Source: Variovorax sp. Root411
GTDB taxonomy: Bacteria > Pseudomonadota > Gammaproteobacteria > Burkholderiales > Burkholderiaceae_C
DNA: 64,000 bases
Reading direction: 5' to 3'
Assembly: GCF_001425205.1 (NCBI RefSeq)
Contig: NZ_LMDW01000019.1
Span: 181,534 to 245,533 of the forward strand
The notes under the pieces were generated by a model that saw only the letters and a list, made by a program, of their open reading frames with translations, did no database searches and was not told where the DNA came from. Shown here piece after piece: positions 54,091-62,024 of this stretch. A program made the translations under genes and the position numbers. Within the stretch, counting starts at the first letter, position 1. Each line of letters opens with the position of its first letter.

Positions 54091-55101
54091 ATGAACAGGA
54101 AACCCCTCATCGCCATCGCCGCCGTGGCAGTCATCGCGGCAGCGGGCGGCTGGTGGTACGCGCACCGCACGGCCACGCCCTCCGACCAGCTCGTGCTGTA
54201 CGGCAACGTCGACCTGCGCCAGGTCTCGCTGGCCTTCAACGGCAACGAGCGCGTGGCCGAGCTGGCGGTGCGCGAAGGCGACCGCGTGCACGCCGGGCAG
54301 ATACTGGGCCGGCTCGACACCCGCTCGCTGGTTCTGCGCGTGGCGCAGTCGCAGGCGCGCATCGGCGTGCAGGAGCAAGCCCTGCTGCGCCTGAAGACCG
54401 GCAGCCGCCCCGAGGAAGTGGCGCAGGCCGGCGCCCAGGTGGCCGCCGCGCAGGCCGATGCCGAACTGGCGCTGCAGCAGTTCGCGCGCCTGCAGGCCAT
54501 CGGCGCCACCACGGCCGGCCGCGCCGTGAGCCAGCAGGATCTCGACAGCGCACAGGCCAGGCGCAAGGTGGCGCTGGCGCAGCTCGACAACGCGCGCAAG
54601 GCGCAGCAGCTGGTCGTCACCGGGCCGCGCAAGGAAGACATCGGGCAGGCGCAGGCCCAGCTCGAATCTGCCCGCGCCGAACTCGCGCTCATGAACCACC
54701 AGCTCACGGAGGCCGAGCTCAAGGCGCCCATCGACGCCGTCGTGCGCGCCCGCCTGCTCGAACCGGGCGACATGGCCTCGCCGCAGCGCCCGGCCTTCAC
54801 GCTCGCCATCACCGATCCCAAGTGGGTGCGCGCCTATGTGGCCGAACCCGACCTCGGCCGCGTGCGCGCCGGGCAGGAGGCCCGCGTGAGCACCGACAGC
54901 CAGCCCGGCGAGGCCATCGCGGGCAAGGTCGGCTACATCTCGTCGGTGGCGGAGTTCACGCCCAAGACCGTGCAAACGGAGGAGTTGCGCAGCAGCCTCG
55001 TCTACGAAATCCGCGTGATGGTCGACGACAAGGAGGACCGGCTGCGGCTCGGCATGCCGGCCACGGTGCGGCTGCAGCTGTCTTCGACGGGCAGGCCCTG
55101 A
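54091..55101 (+). CDS. HlyD/YbhG-type membrane fusion protein
   Basis: A 336-aa periplasmic adaptor. One N-terminal membrane helix (LIAIAAVAVIAAAGGWWY), lipoyl half-motifs around residues 50-75 and 205-230 (VREGDRVHAGQILGRLD ... LKAPIDAVV), a coiled-coil hairpin between them with an EEVAQAGAQVAAAQADAELA heptad pattern, then beta-barrel domains. It links the inner-membrane ABC exporter to the outer-membrane factor at the end of the operon. Start at the Met before NRKPLIA. Confidence 0.92.
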   Translation: MNRKPLIAIAAVAVIAAAGGWWYAHRTATPSDQLVLYGNVDLRQVSLAFNGNERVAELAVREGDRVHAGQILGRLDTRSLVLRVAQSQARIGVQEQALLRLKTGSRPEEVAQAGAQVAAAQADAELALQQFARLQAIGATTAGRAVSQQDLDSAQARRKVALAQLDNARKAQQLVVTGPRKEDIGQAQAQLESARAELALMNHQLTEAELKAPIDAVVRARLLEPGDMASPQRPAFTLAITDPKWVRAYVAEPDLGRVRAGQEARVSTDSQPGEAIAGKVGYISSVAEFTPKTVQTEELRSSLVYEIRVMVDDKEDRLRLGMPATVRLQLSSTGRP

Positions 55102-55124
55102 ATGACCGCTCCTCTTCATGCATT

Positions 55125-55227
55125 GCTCCCTCCCCTTCCGGGGGAGGGCTGGGGTGGGGGCGCGCGGCGTACCCATCGGGCGCTCTGCCTGCCCCCATCC
55201 CAGCCTTCCCCCGGAGGGGGAAGGGGC
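55125..55227. repeat. REPIN-like double-hairpin repeat, copy 2
   Basis: Same arrangement as the repeat at 39010-39118: left palindrome CCCTCCCC..GGGGGAGGG, shoulder CTGGGGTGGGGGC, 30-nt variable core, shoulder GCCCCCATCCCAG, right palindrome CCTTCCCCC..GGGGGAAGG. The two halves are inverted copies of one another. It sits within the efflux operon between the HlyD and ATPase genes, so it will be transcribed as two stable hairpins. Confidence 0.8.
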
Positions 55228-55254
55228 AAGACTTCCCGCACGGAGGGCTGTTGA

Positions 55255-57030
55255 ATGCAAGGCACCGGGCCGGCCGTGACCGGACGCTCGCTGCACAAGC
55301 GCTTCGTGCCGAAGGCGCCGGCCGCGGCCGTGCACGCGCTCGACGACGTGTCGCTCGAAATACCCGCCGGCACGCTCATCGCGCTGGTCGGCCCCGACGG
55401 CGCGGGCAAGACCACGCTGCTGCGCCTCATGGCCGGCCTGATGCGCGCCGACGAAGGCGAGCTGCGCGTGCTCGGCATCGACGTGTCGGCCGATCCGCAG
55501 GCAGTGCAGGATCGCATCAGCTACATGCCGCAGCGCTTCGGCCTCTACGACGACCTCAGCGTGCAGGAGAACCTCGACCTCTACGCCGACCTGCACGGCG
55601 TGCCGCGCGCGCAGCGGCGCGAGCGCTACGCACGGCTGATGGAAATGACCGACCTCGGCCGCTTCACCAGCCGCCCCGCCGGCAAGCTCTCGGGCGGCAT
55701 GAAGCAGAAGCTCGGGCTGGCCTGCACGCTGGTGCGCTCGCCCGACCTGCTGCTGCTCGACGAGCCGACCGTGGGCGTGGACCCGCTCTCGCGCCGCGAG
55801 CTGTGGCAGATCGTGCAGCAACTGGTCGACGACGAAAAGCTCTCGGTCATCGTCAGCACCGCCTACCTCGACGAGGCCGAGCGCTGCAGCCATGTGTTCG
55901 TGCTGCGCAGCGGCAAGCTGCTAGCGCAGGGCACGCCCGGCGAACTGCGCGACCGGGCGCGCGGCCTCTGCTTTGTCGCAACGCCGACCCACAGCGAGCC
56001 GCCGCGATTGCTTCAGGCTCGCCTGCTCGACGCGCGGCAGGACATCGTCGATGCGGTGCCGCAGGGCGGCGAGGTGCGCTTCATCCGCCGCGCGGAAGCA
56101 GACGGCGCGCGGCTCGACGCGTTGCTAGACGGCGCGCATACCGAACCCGTCGCGCCGCGCCTCGAAGACGGCTTCATGATGCTGCTGCGCACGCAGCCAT
56201 CGCCCGCCAACGACACCATCCCGCCAGCGGCCATGGCGACGCCTGGCGGCAAACCCGGCGAGGTGGTCATCGAAGTGAAGGACCTCGTGCGCCGCTTCGG
56301 TGATTTCGTCGCCGTGGCCAACACCAGCTTCTCGGTGCGGCGCGGCGAAATATTCGGCCTGCTCGGCCCCAACGGCGCGGGCAAGACCACCACCTTTCGC
56401 ATGCTCTGCGGCCTGCTGGCCGCCAGTGGCGGCCAGTTGCGCGTGGCCGGCGTCGACCTGCGGCGTGCACGCGCACAGGCACGCCAGCGCATCGGCTACG
56501 TCTCGCAGAAGTTCGCGCTCTACGGCAACCTCACGGTGCGCGAGAACCTCTCGTTCTTCGGCGGCGCCTACGGCCTGCGCGGCGCGAAGCTGCGCGAGCG
56601 CATGGACACCGTGCTGCACCAGTTCGACCTTGCCCACGCGCTCGACTCTCCCAGCGGCCAGCTGCCCGGCGGCTACAGGCAGCGCCTGGCGATGGCCACC
56701 GGCCTGCTGCACGAACCCGAGATCCTGTTCCTCGACGAGCCCACCAGCGGCGCCGACCCGCTCGCGCGCCGCGAGTTCTGGCGCCGCATCACGGCGCTGT
56801 CCGAAGGCGGCACCACGGTCGTCATCACCACGCACTTCATGGAAGAGGCGGAGTACTGCGACCGCATCGTGATCCAGGACGCAGGCAAGGTGCTGGCCAT
56901 CGGCATGCCGCAGGAGGTTCGCGCGCAGGCGCTGGGCGATGGCGAAGACAGGCGCATCGACATGGAACAGGCCTTCATCGGCATCGTCGAGAAGGCGCGG
57001 CACAAGAGCACGGAAGAGGTGGCGGCATGA
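55255..57030 (+). CDS. YbhF-type ABC transporter ATPase with two nucleotide-binding domains
   Basis: A 591-aa protein containing two fused ATPase domains. Domain 1 (about 1-310): Walker A LVGPDGAGKTT, signature LSGGMKQKLGLA, Walker B LLLLDEPTVGVD. Domain 2 (about 345-575): Walker A LLGPNGAGKTT, signature LPGGYRQRLAMA (Ser changed to Pro), Walker B ILFLDEPTSGAD. The tandem design is that of E. coli YbhF. The ATG has GGAGGG upstream. It probably powers export of drugs or lipophilic compounds together with the two permeases that follow. Confidence 0.93.
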   Translation: MQGTGPAVTGRSLHKRFVPKAPAAAVHALDDVSLEIPAGTLIALVGPDGAGKTTLLRLMAGLMRADEGELRVLGIDVSADPQAVQDRISYMPQRFGLYDDLSVQENLDLYADLHGVPRAQRRERYARLMEMTDLGRFTSRPAGKLSGGMKQKLGLACTLVRSPDLLLLDEPTVGVDPLSRRELWQIVQQLVDDEKLSVIVSTAYLDEAERCSHVFVLRSGKLLAQGTPGELRDRARGLCFVATPTHSEPPRLLQARLLDARQDIVDAVPQGGEVRFIRRAEADGARLDALLDGAHTEPVAPRLEDGFMMLLRTQPSPANDTIPPAAMATPGGKPGEVVIEVKDLVRRFGDFVAVANTSFSVRRGEIFGLLGPNGAGKTTTFRMLCGLLAASGGQLRVAGVDLRRARAQARQRIGYVSQKFALYGNLTVRENLSFFGGAYGLRGAKLRERMDTVLHQFDLAHALDSPSGQLPGGYRQRLAMATGLLHEPEILFLDEPTSGADPLARREFWRRITALSEGGTTVVITTHFMEEAEYCDRIVIQDAGKVLAIGMPQEVRAQALGDGEDRRIDMEQAFIGIVEKARHKSTEEVAA

Positions 57031-58157
57031 ACGGTTTCCGGTCCCGCCTGGTCTCCCTCACGCGCAAGGAATTCCGCCAGCTGCTGCGCGACCGCAGCAA
57101 CCTCGCCATCGGCATCCTGCTGCCGATGGTGCTGATCCTGATCTTCGGCTACGGTATGTCGCTCGACGTGAAGAACGCGCCCGTGGCGGTGGTCATGGAA
57201 GACGCCTCGCCGACCGCGCACGAGGCCATCGCCGGGCTGCAGCTCTCGCCCACCATCGCGCCAATACTGCTGGGCTCGATGCACGACGCCGAGGAGCTGA
57301 TGCAGGAGCGCAAGGTCGACGGCATCGTGCGCGTGCCGGCCGATTTCTCCCGCGCGCTCGCTGCCGGCAATGCACGCGTGCAGCTCATCGTGCACGGCTC
57401 GGACGCAGGGCGCGCGAGCATCATCAAGGCCTATGTGAGCGGCGCCCTCGCGCAAGCGGGCGTGCGGCAGGCGGACCGCAACGGCGACGCTGCCGGCGCC
57501 GCGGCTGCAGGCAGCGTCGCCGTCGAGCAGCGCATGTGGTTCAACGCCGCGAACACCAGCACCTGGTATCTGGTGCCAGGGTTGATCGTGCTCATCATGA
57601 CGCTGGTCGGCGCCTTCCTCACCGCGCTGGTGATGGCGCGCGAATGGGAGCGCGGCACGCTGGAGGCGTTGTTCGTCACGCCGGTGCGGCCGGTCGAGAT
57701 CCTGCTGGCCAAGATCATTCCGTACTTCGCGGTCGGCATGCTCGGGCTCACGCTGTGCCTGCTCTCCGCGCGCTACCTGTTCGCCGTGCCCATGTACGGC
57801 TCGCTGCTGGTGGTGGTGTTCAGCTCGATGCTGTACCTGATCGTGGCCGTGAGCCTGGGCCTCGTGATCTCGTCGGTCACGCGCAATCAGTTCCTCGCGA
57901 GCCAGGTGGCGCTGATCGCGACCTTCATGCCTTCGATGATGCTGTCGGGTTTCCTGTTCGACCTGCGCAACGTGCCCACTGCCGTGTGGGTGGTGGGGCA
58001 CCTGCTGCCGGCCACCTACTTCATGGACCTGATCAAGACGCTGTTCCTCGCCGGTGACGTGTGGCCGCTGATCTGGCGCAACTGCGCGATCCTGCTGGCG
58101 TACGCGGTGGGCCTGCTGCTGGTGGCGCGCGCGGTAACGCGCAAGAGCCTCGACTGA
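57027..58157 (+). CDS. ABC-2 permease, YbhS-like
   Basis: A 376-aa ABC-2 type permease. A membrane helix near residues 25-45 (LAIGILLPMVLILIFGYGMS) is followed by a large periplasmic domain (about 50-180), then five helices including LIVLIMTLVGAFLTALVMAREWERG with the conserved R-E-x-E-R-G cytoplasmic loop. The ATG overlaps the ATPase stop by 4 nt. It pairs with the next permease. Confidence 0.92.
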   Translation: MNGFRSRLVSLTRKEFRQLLRDRSNLAIGILLPMVLILIFGYGMSLDVKNAPVAVVMEDASPTAHEAIAGLQLSPTIAPILLGSMHDAEELMQERKVDGIVRVPADFSRALAAGNARVQLIVHGSDAGRASIIKAYVSGALAQAGVRQADRNGDAAGAAAAGSVAVEQRMWFNAANTSTWYLVPGLIVLIMTLVGAFLTALVMAREWERGTLEALFVTPVRPVEILLAKIIPYFAVGMLGLTLCLLSARYLFAVPMYGSLLVVVFSSMLYLIVAVSLGLVISSVTRNQFLASQVALIATFMPSMMLSGFLFDLRNVPTAVWVVGHLLPATYFMDLIKTLFLAGDVWPLIWRNCAILLAYAVGLLLVARAVTRKSLD

Positions 58158-58168
58158 GGGCCGACGCC

Positions 58169-59287
58169 ATGATCGATTTCCTCATGCGCATCGCCAACCT
58201 CTGCCGCAAGGAGCTCCTGACGATTCTCAAGGACCCGGCCACGCGCGCCATCCTGGTCGCGCCGGCGTTGCTGCAGAGCCTGGTCTTCGGCTACGGCGCG
58301 ACCTACGACCTCACCAACGTACCGTACGCGCTGCTCGACCAGAGCCGCAACGGCGCCTCGTCCGAACTCATCGCGCACCTGGACAGCACAGGCGTGTTCC
58401 ACCGCGTGGCCACGCTGCGCTCGCAGGCCGACATTCGCGAGGTGATCGACACCGAGCAGGCGCTGCTCGTCATCCAGATTCCCGCCAACTTCGAGCAGCA
58501 GCTCAGCGCGGGGCAGACCACGACGATCCAGCTGATCCTCGATGCGCGCAACTCCAACACCGCGGGCTCGGCGGCGGGCTACGTGAGCGCGGTGGTCGAC
58601 CGCTACAACGCGGAACTGCGCACGCGCGCGGGCGCCCCACCGTCGCCGCTGGTCATCGAATCGCGCGCATGGTTCAACCCGAACCTCGAAACGCGCTGGA
58701 ACCTGCTGCCCGGCATGATCGCCGCGCTCAGCATGCTGCAGACGCTGCTGCTCACCGCGCTGTCGGTGGCGCGCGAACGCGAGCAAGGCACCTTCGACCA
58801 GCTGCTGGTCACGCCGATGTCGCCGCTCGAGATCATGATCGGCAAGGCGCTGCCGCCGGTGCTGGTGGGGCTGGTGCAGTCGTCGCTGATCCTGCTGGTG
58901 GCGCTGTTCTGGTTCGGCATTCCGATGGCGGGCTCGCTCGTCACGCTGTACACGGGGCTGGTGTTCTTCACGGTCGCGAGCGTGGGCATCGGCCTGTCGA
59001 TCTCGGCTGTGTCGGCCAACATGCAGCAGGCCATGCTCTACGCGTTCGTGCTGCTGATGCCGCTGATGCTGCTGTCGGGCCTGACCACGCCGGTGCGCAA
59101 CATGCCGCACGTGCTGCAGGTGGCCACGCTGGCCAACCCGCTGCGCTTCGCCATCGATCTCGTGCAGCGCGTGTACCTCGAAGGCGTGGGACTTGGCACG
59201 GTCTGGCACAACCTGATTCCGCTCGCCGTCATCGCCGCCATCACGCTGCCGCTGGCGGCCTGGCTGTTCCGCAACCGCCTTGTCTGA
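58169..59287 (+). CDS. ABC-2 permease, YbhR-like
   Basis: A 372-aa ABC-2 permease with the same layout as its upstream neighbour: one helix (ILVAPALLQSLVFGYGATY), a large periplasmic domain, then five helices with ALSVAREREQGTFDQLLVTP. The ATG lies 11 nt after the previous stop. The two permeases probably form a heterodimer like YbhS-YbhR. Confidence 0.92.
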   Translation: MIDFLMRIANLCRKELLTILKDPATRAILVAPALLQSLVFGYGATYDLTNVPYALLDQSRNGASSELIAHLDSTGVFHRVATLRSQADIREVIDTEQALLVIQIPANFEQQLSAGQTTTIQLILDARNSNTAGSAAGYVSAVVDRYNAELRTRAGAPPSPLVIESRAWFNPNLETRWNLLPGMIAALSMLQTLLLTALSVAREREQGTFDQLLVTPMSPLEIMIGKALPPVLVGLVQSSLILLVALFWFGIPMAGSLVTLYTGLVFFTVASVGIGLSISAVSANMQQAMLYAFVLLMPLMLLSGLTTPVRNMPHVLQVATLANPLRFAIDLVQRVYLEGVGLGTVWHNLIPLAVIAAITLPLAAWLFRNRLV

Positions 59288-59302
59288 AACCGGGAGCACG
59301 CC

Positions 59303-60838
59303 ATGCCTCTTCTGTCCGCTCCTCGCTCCGCGACCGCGCTCGCCTTCTCCCTGTTGCTCGCCGGCTGCGCCGTGGGGCCCGATCACAAGCCGGCCGAGGT
59401 GCGCTCGCCCGCCGACTGGTCGGCCTGGCATGGTGGCTCGCCCGCGCTGCTGGGCGCGGAACGGCAAGGCGCTTCCACCGGCGGCATCGCATCCGGCGAC
59501 TGGAAGGCGTTCAACGATCCGTTGCTCGACCGCCTCGAAGCCATGGTGCTCGCAAGCAACCCCGACCTTCAGACGGCTGCCCTGCGCTTCGCACAGAGCC
59601 GCGTGCAGCGCAGCACCACGGCGGCGCAGCAGGGGACGCAGGTGAATGCGAGCGCCGGCATCACCCGGCAGCGCCAGAGCGAAAGCGGCGCCGCCACGCG
59701 GATGATCGATGCGCTCGGCTCGTCGGTCTCCAACCGCGACCAGCTCATCCGCACACTCAGCGAGCCCTACAACCTCTACCAGGCCGGCTTCGATGCCTCG
59801 TGGGAGATCGACCTGTGGGGCCGCGTGCGCCGGGCCATCGAGGCGGCCGATGCCGACGCGAGCGCCTCGTCCGCACTGCTGCGGCAGGCCCGGCTCAGTG
59901 TGCAGGCCGAGCTGGCGCGCAACTACTTCGAGCTGCGCGGCACGCAGCGCGAACTGCGCATCGCGCGCGCCGACATCGCGGCAGCCGCCGAGTCGCTCGA
60001 ACTGGTGCAGGCGCGCGCCGACGGCGGCCTCGTCACCGACCTGGACCCGGTACGCCAGCGCGCGCTGGTGGCCGAACTGCGCGCACGCATTCCCGCGCTG
60101 CTGCAGCAGGAAGCCGATGCGATGAACCGCATCACGCTGCTGGCCGGCGCCGCGCCCGGTGCGCTGAACACCGAACTGGCCGACACCGCCACCGGCGACG
60201 CCCCCGACGCTTCGGCGCTGCCCGCCCTTGCGCTGGGCCAGCCCGCCGAACTCGCGCGCCGCCGCCCCGACATCGCGGCGGCCGAGGCACAGCTGCACGC
60301 CGCCACGGCCCGCATCGGCATGGCCGTGGCCGATCTCTATCCGCGCGTGACGCTGGGCGCCGGCTTCGGCTACGAATCGGTGGGCAGCGAGCGTTTCGGC
60401 GAATGGGGCAGCCGGCAGTGGCACGTGGGCCCGTCGATCAGCCTGCCGATCTTCGACAACGGACGCCGCCGAAACACCATCGAACTGCGCGAGCTGCAGC
60501 AGCAGGAAGCGGCCGTGGCCTTCCAGCAGACCGTACTCAAGGCCTGGCACGAGATCGACTCTGCCCTCACTGCCTACGCCGCCGAGCGCCAGCGCCAGGT
60601 CGATCTGTCCGAACGCGAACGCCGCAGCCGCGATGCGCTGGTGCTGGCGCATGCACGCCATGCGGGCGGACTTACCGATTTCGGCGTCGAACTCGATGCG
60701 CGACGCACGCTGCTGCAGGCGCAGCGCGACCGGGCACAGAGCGCCAGCCGGCTCGCGGTCGGGCTGGTGGCGGTCTACAAGGCACTGGGTGGCGGCGCGC
60801 CGGTGCTGGAAGGCCTGCAGCCCGACGACCGGCAATGA
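59303..60838 (+). CDS. NodT/OprM-type outer-membrane efflux lipoprotein
   Basis: A 511-aa RND/ABC outer-membrane factor. The signal ends in a lipobox (LLLAGCAVGPDHK) typical of NodT proteins. Two OEP repeats follow: GFDASWEIDLWGRVRRAIEA in the first, LARRRPDIAAAEAQLHAATA and ISLPIFDNGRRRNT in the second. It completes a tripartite export system, whereas E. coli ybhGFSR lacks a linked outer-membrane gene. Confidence 0.93.
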   Translation: MPLLSAPRSATALAFSLLLAGCAVGPDHKPAEVRSPADWSAWHGGSPALLGAERQGASTGGIASGDWKAFNDPLLDRLEAMVLASNPDLQTAALRFAQSRVQRSTTAAQQGTQVNASAGITRQRQSESGAATRMIDALGSSVSNRDQLIRTLSEPYNLYQAGFDASWEIDLWGRVRRAIEAADADASASSALLRQARLSVQAELARNYFELRGTQRELRIARADIAAAAESLELVQARADGGLVTDLDPVRQRALVAELRARIPALLQQEADAMNRITLLAGAAPGALNTELADTATGDAPDASALPALALGQPAELARRRPDIAAAEAQLHAATARIGMAVADLYPRVTLGAGFGYESVGSERFGEWGSRQWHVGPSISLPIFDNGRRRNTIELRELQQQEAAVAFQQTVLKAWHEIDSALTAYAAERQRQVDLSERERRSRDALVLAHARHAGGLTDFGVELDARRTLLQAQRDRAQSASRLAVGLVAVYKALGGGAPVLEGLQPDDRQ

Positions 60839-60848
60839 AGCCCCGGCC

Positions 60849-61913
60849 TCAAAGCCGGTTCGTGAAGCTCGCGTTGCCCAGCCCCGTGCCGATGGTCAGC
60901 ACGCCCCAGTGCCGCACGTCGCGCATGAAGGGCAGCTCGCTCAGGCCCTGCACCACCGCGTCGTTGTGCATCAGCACCAGCGTCGGGCCCGAGTCGATCA
61001 TCGGCATGCGGCGCCACAGTTCGCTGGGCAGATGGAAGGCTTGGCTCTCCCAGTCGCCCGGCAGGTTCTGCGCACCGCGCGCGATCGAGCCGTCCCGCCG
61101 GATCAGCCCCGGGCAGCCGATGCCGATGAAGGGCGCAAGGCGGATCTTCTTGCGCTCGCTGTAGATCACCATGTCCTTGAGCATGCCGGCGATGTGATCG
61201 ACCATGCCGCCGCGGTTGGGGCCCTCGTCGGCATGGCGCCACTTCTCGCGCCGCACCACCTTCGCGAGCGAGAAGTCGCGCGCCTTGCGGTGGCGCGTCT
61301 TCACGATGCCGCAGCGCACGTTGGTGCCGCCGACGTCCACCGCCAGGATCGCGTCGTGCTTCTTCAGCATGGCGGGCGGCGCAAGATGCGCCCAGCCGAT
61401 CAGGCCACCGTCGTCCACGTCGTGCGAGAGGCGCCCGATCTGCACGTGCAGGCCCATCTCCTCGAGGATGGCGCCGGTCTGCAGGATGGCGCGCTCGCCC
61501 ACATCGCTCTCGGGAAAGCCGCCGCCGACCACGATGCGCTGCACCTTCCGCCACGAGGGCTGGCGCATGAAGCGCTGGATCACAAAGGCCAGTTCCTGCG
61601 CGAACTCCTCGATGGCACCGTGCATCACGTCGGAGGCTTCGGAGGCCTTCTTTTCCTGCAGCGCGCGGTCGAGTTCCCCCTTGCCGAGATCGCGCGAATG
61701 CGAAGCGCCCAGCGGGTCCTTGCCGTTCCTGCGGCGGCGCTTGCGCCAGCGTTCGAGCAGTTCGCGAAAGGCCGTCTGGCTGGCCTGGTCGCCGACGAAA
61801 CCGTCCTTGTCGCGCAGCTGCAGGCTGTAGCCATCGACCTGCACGCCCGGCAGCTCGCGCAGGCCGTGGACGTCGGGGCCGGGGAGTTCGTTCTTCGTGA
61901 AGCGGGTCGTCAT
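60849..61913 (-). CDS. ROK/ASKHA-type sugar kinase homologue with circularly permuted motif order
   Basis: A 354-aa protein of the actin-like ATPase clan. Motifs normally at the C-terminus of ROK proteins come first: adenosine-site VVGGG (128-132) and DDGGLIGWAHLAP (167-179). They are followed by the normally N-terminal phosphate-1 motif AVDVGGTNVR (191-200), then GIGCPG (264-269), HNDA with candidate catalytic Asp318, and phosphate-2 GTGLGNASF (342-350) at the extreme C-terminus. No HxCGxxGC zinc motif. The fold is probably intact but re-cut. It may phosphorylate a sugar; the substrate is unknown. Convergent with the efflux operon. Confidence 0.8.
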   Translation of the reverse strand: MTTRFTKNELPGPDVHGLRELPGVQVDGYSLQLRDKDGFVGDQASQTAFRELLERWRKRRRRNGKDPLGASHSRDLGKGELDRALQEKKASEASDVMHGAIEEFAQELAFVIQRFMRQPSWRKVQRIVVGGGFPESDVGERAILQTGAILEEMGLHVQIGRLSHDVDDGGLIGWAHLAPPAMLKKHDAILAVDVGGTNVRCGIVKTRHRKARDFSLAKVVRREKWRHADEGPNRGGMVDHIAGMLKDMVIYSERKKIRLAPFIGIGCPGLIRRDGSIARGAQNLPGDWESQAFHLPSELWRRMPMIDSGPTLVLMHNDAVVQGLSELPFMRDVRHWGVLTIGTGLGNASFTNRL

Positions 61914-62024
61914 GGCAACCGACTGTGGGCCCGATCGGCGGCCCGCCCCATCGGCACCGCGCACCACGGCGTGTAGGAGAGCGGCGGGTACGCCAAACGG
62001 AACGATGTCTATACACTGGCCCGG

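Noticed and set aside
53526..56303. A 925-codon plus-strand frame across tetR, hlyD and the ATPase gene
   Set aside because: Runs through confirmed genes in another frame and crosses the REPIN-like repeat, which would not be expected in a real large protein.
58016..60835. A 939-codon minus-strand frame under the second permease and NodT genes
   Set aside because: Opposes two complete efflux genes and has the Arg/His-rich composition of a GC-driven shadow.
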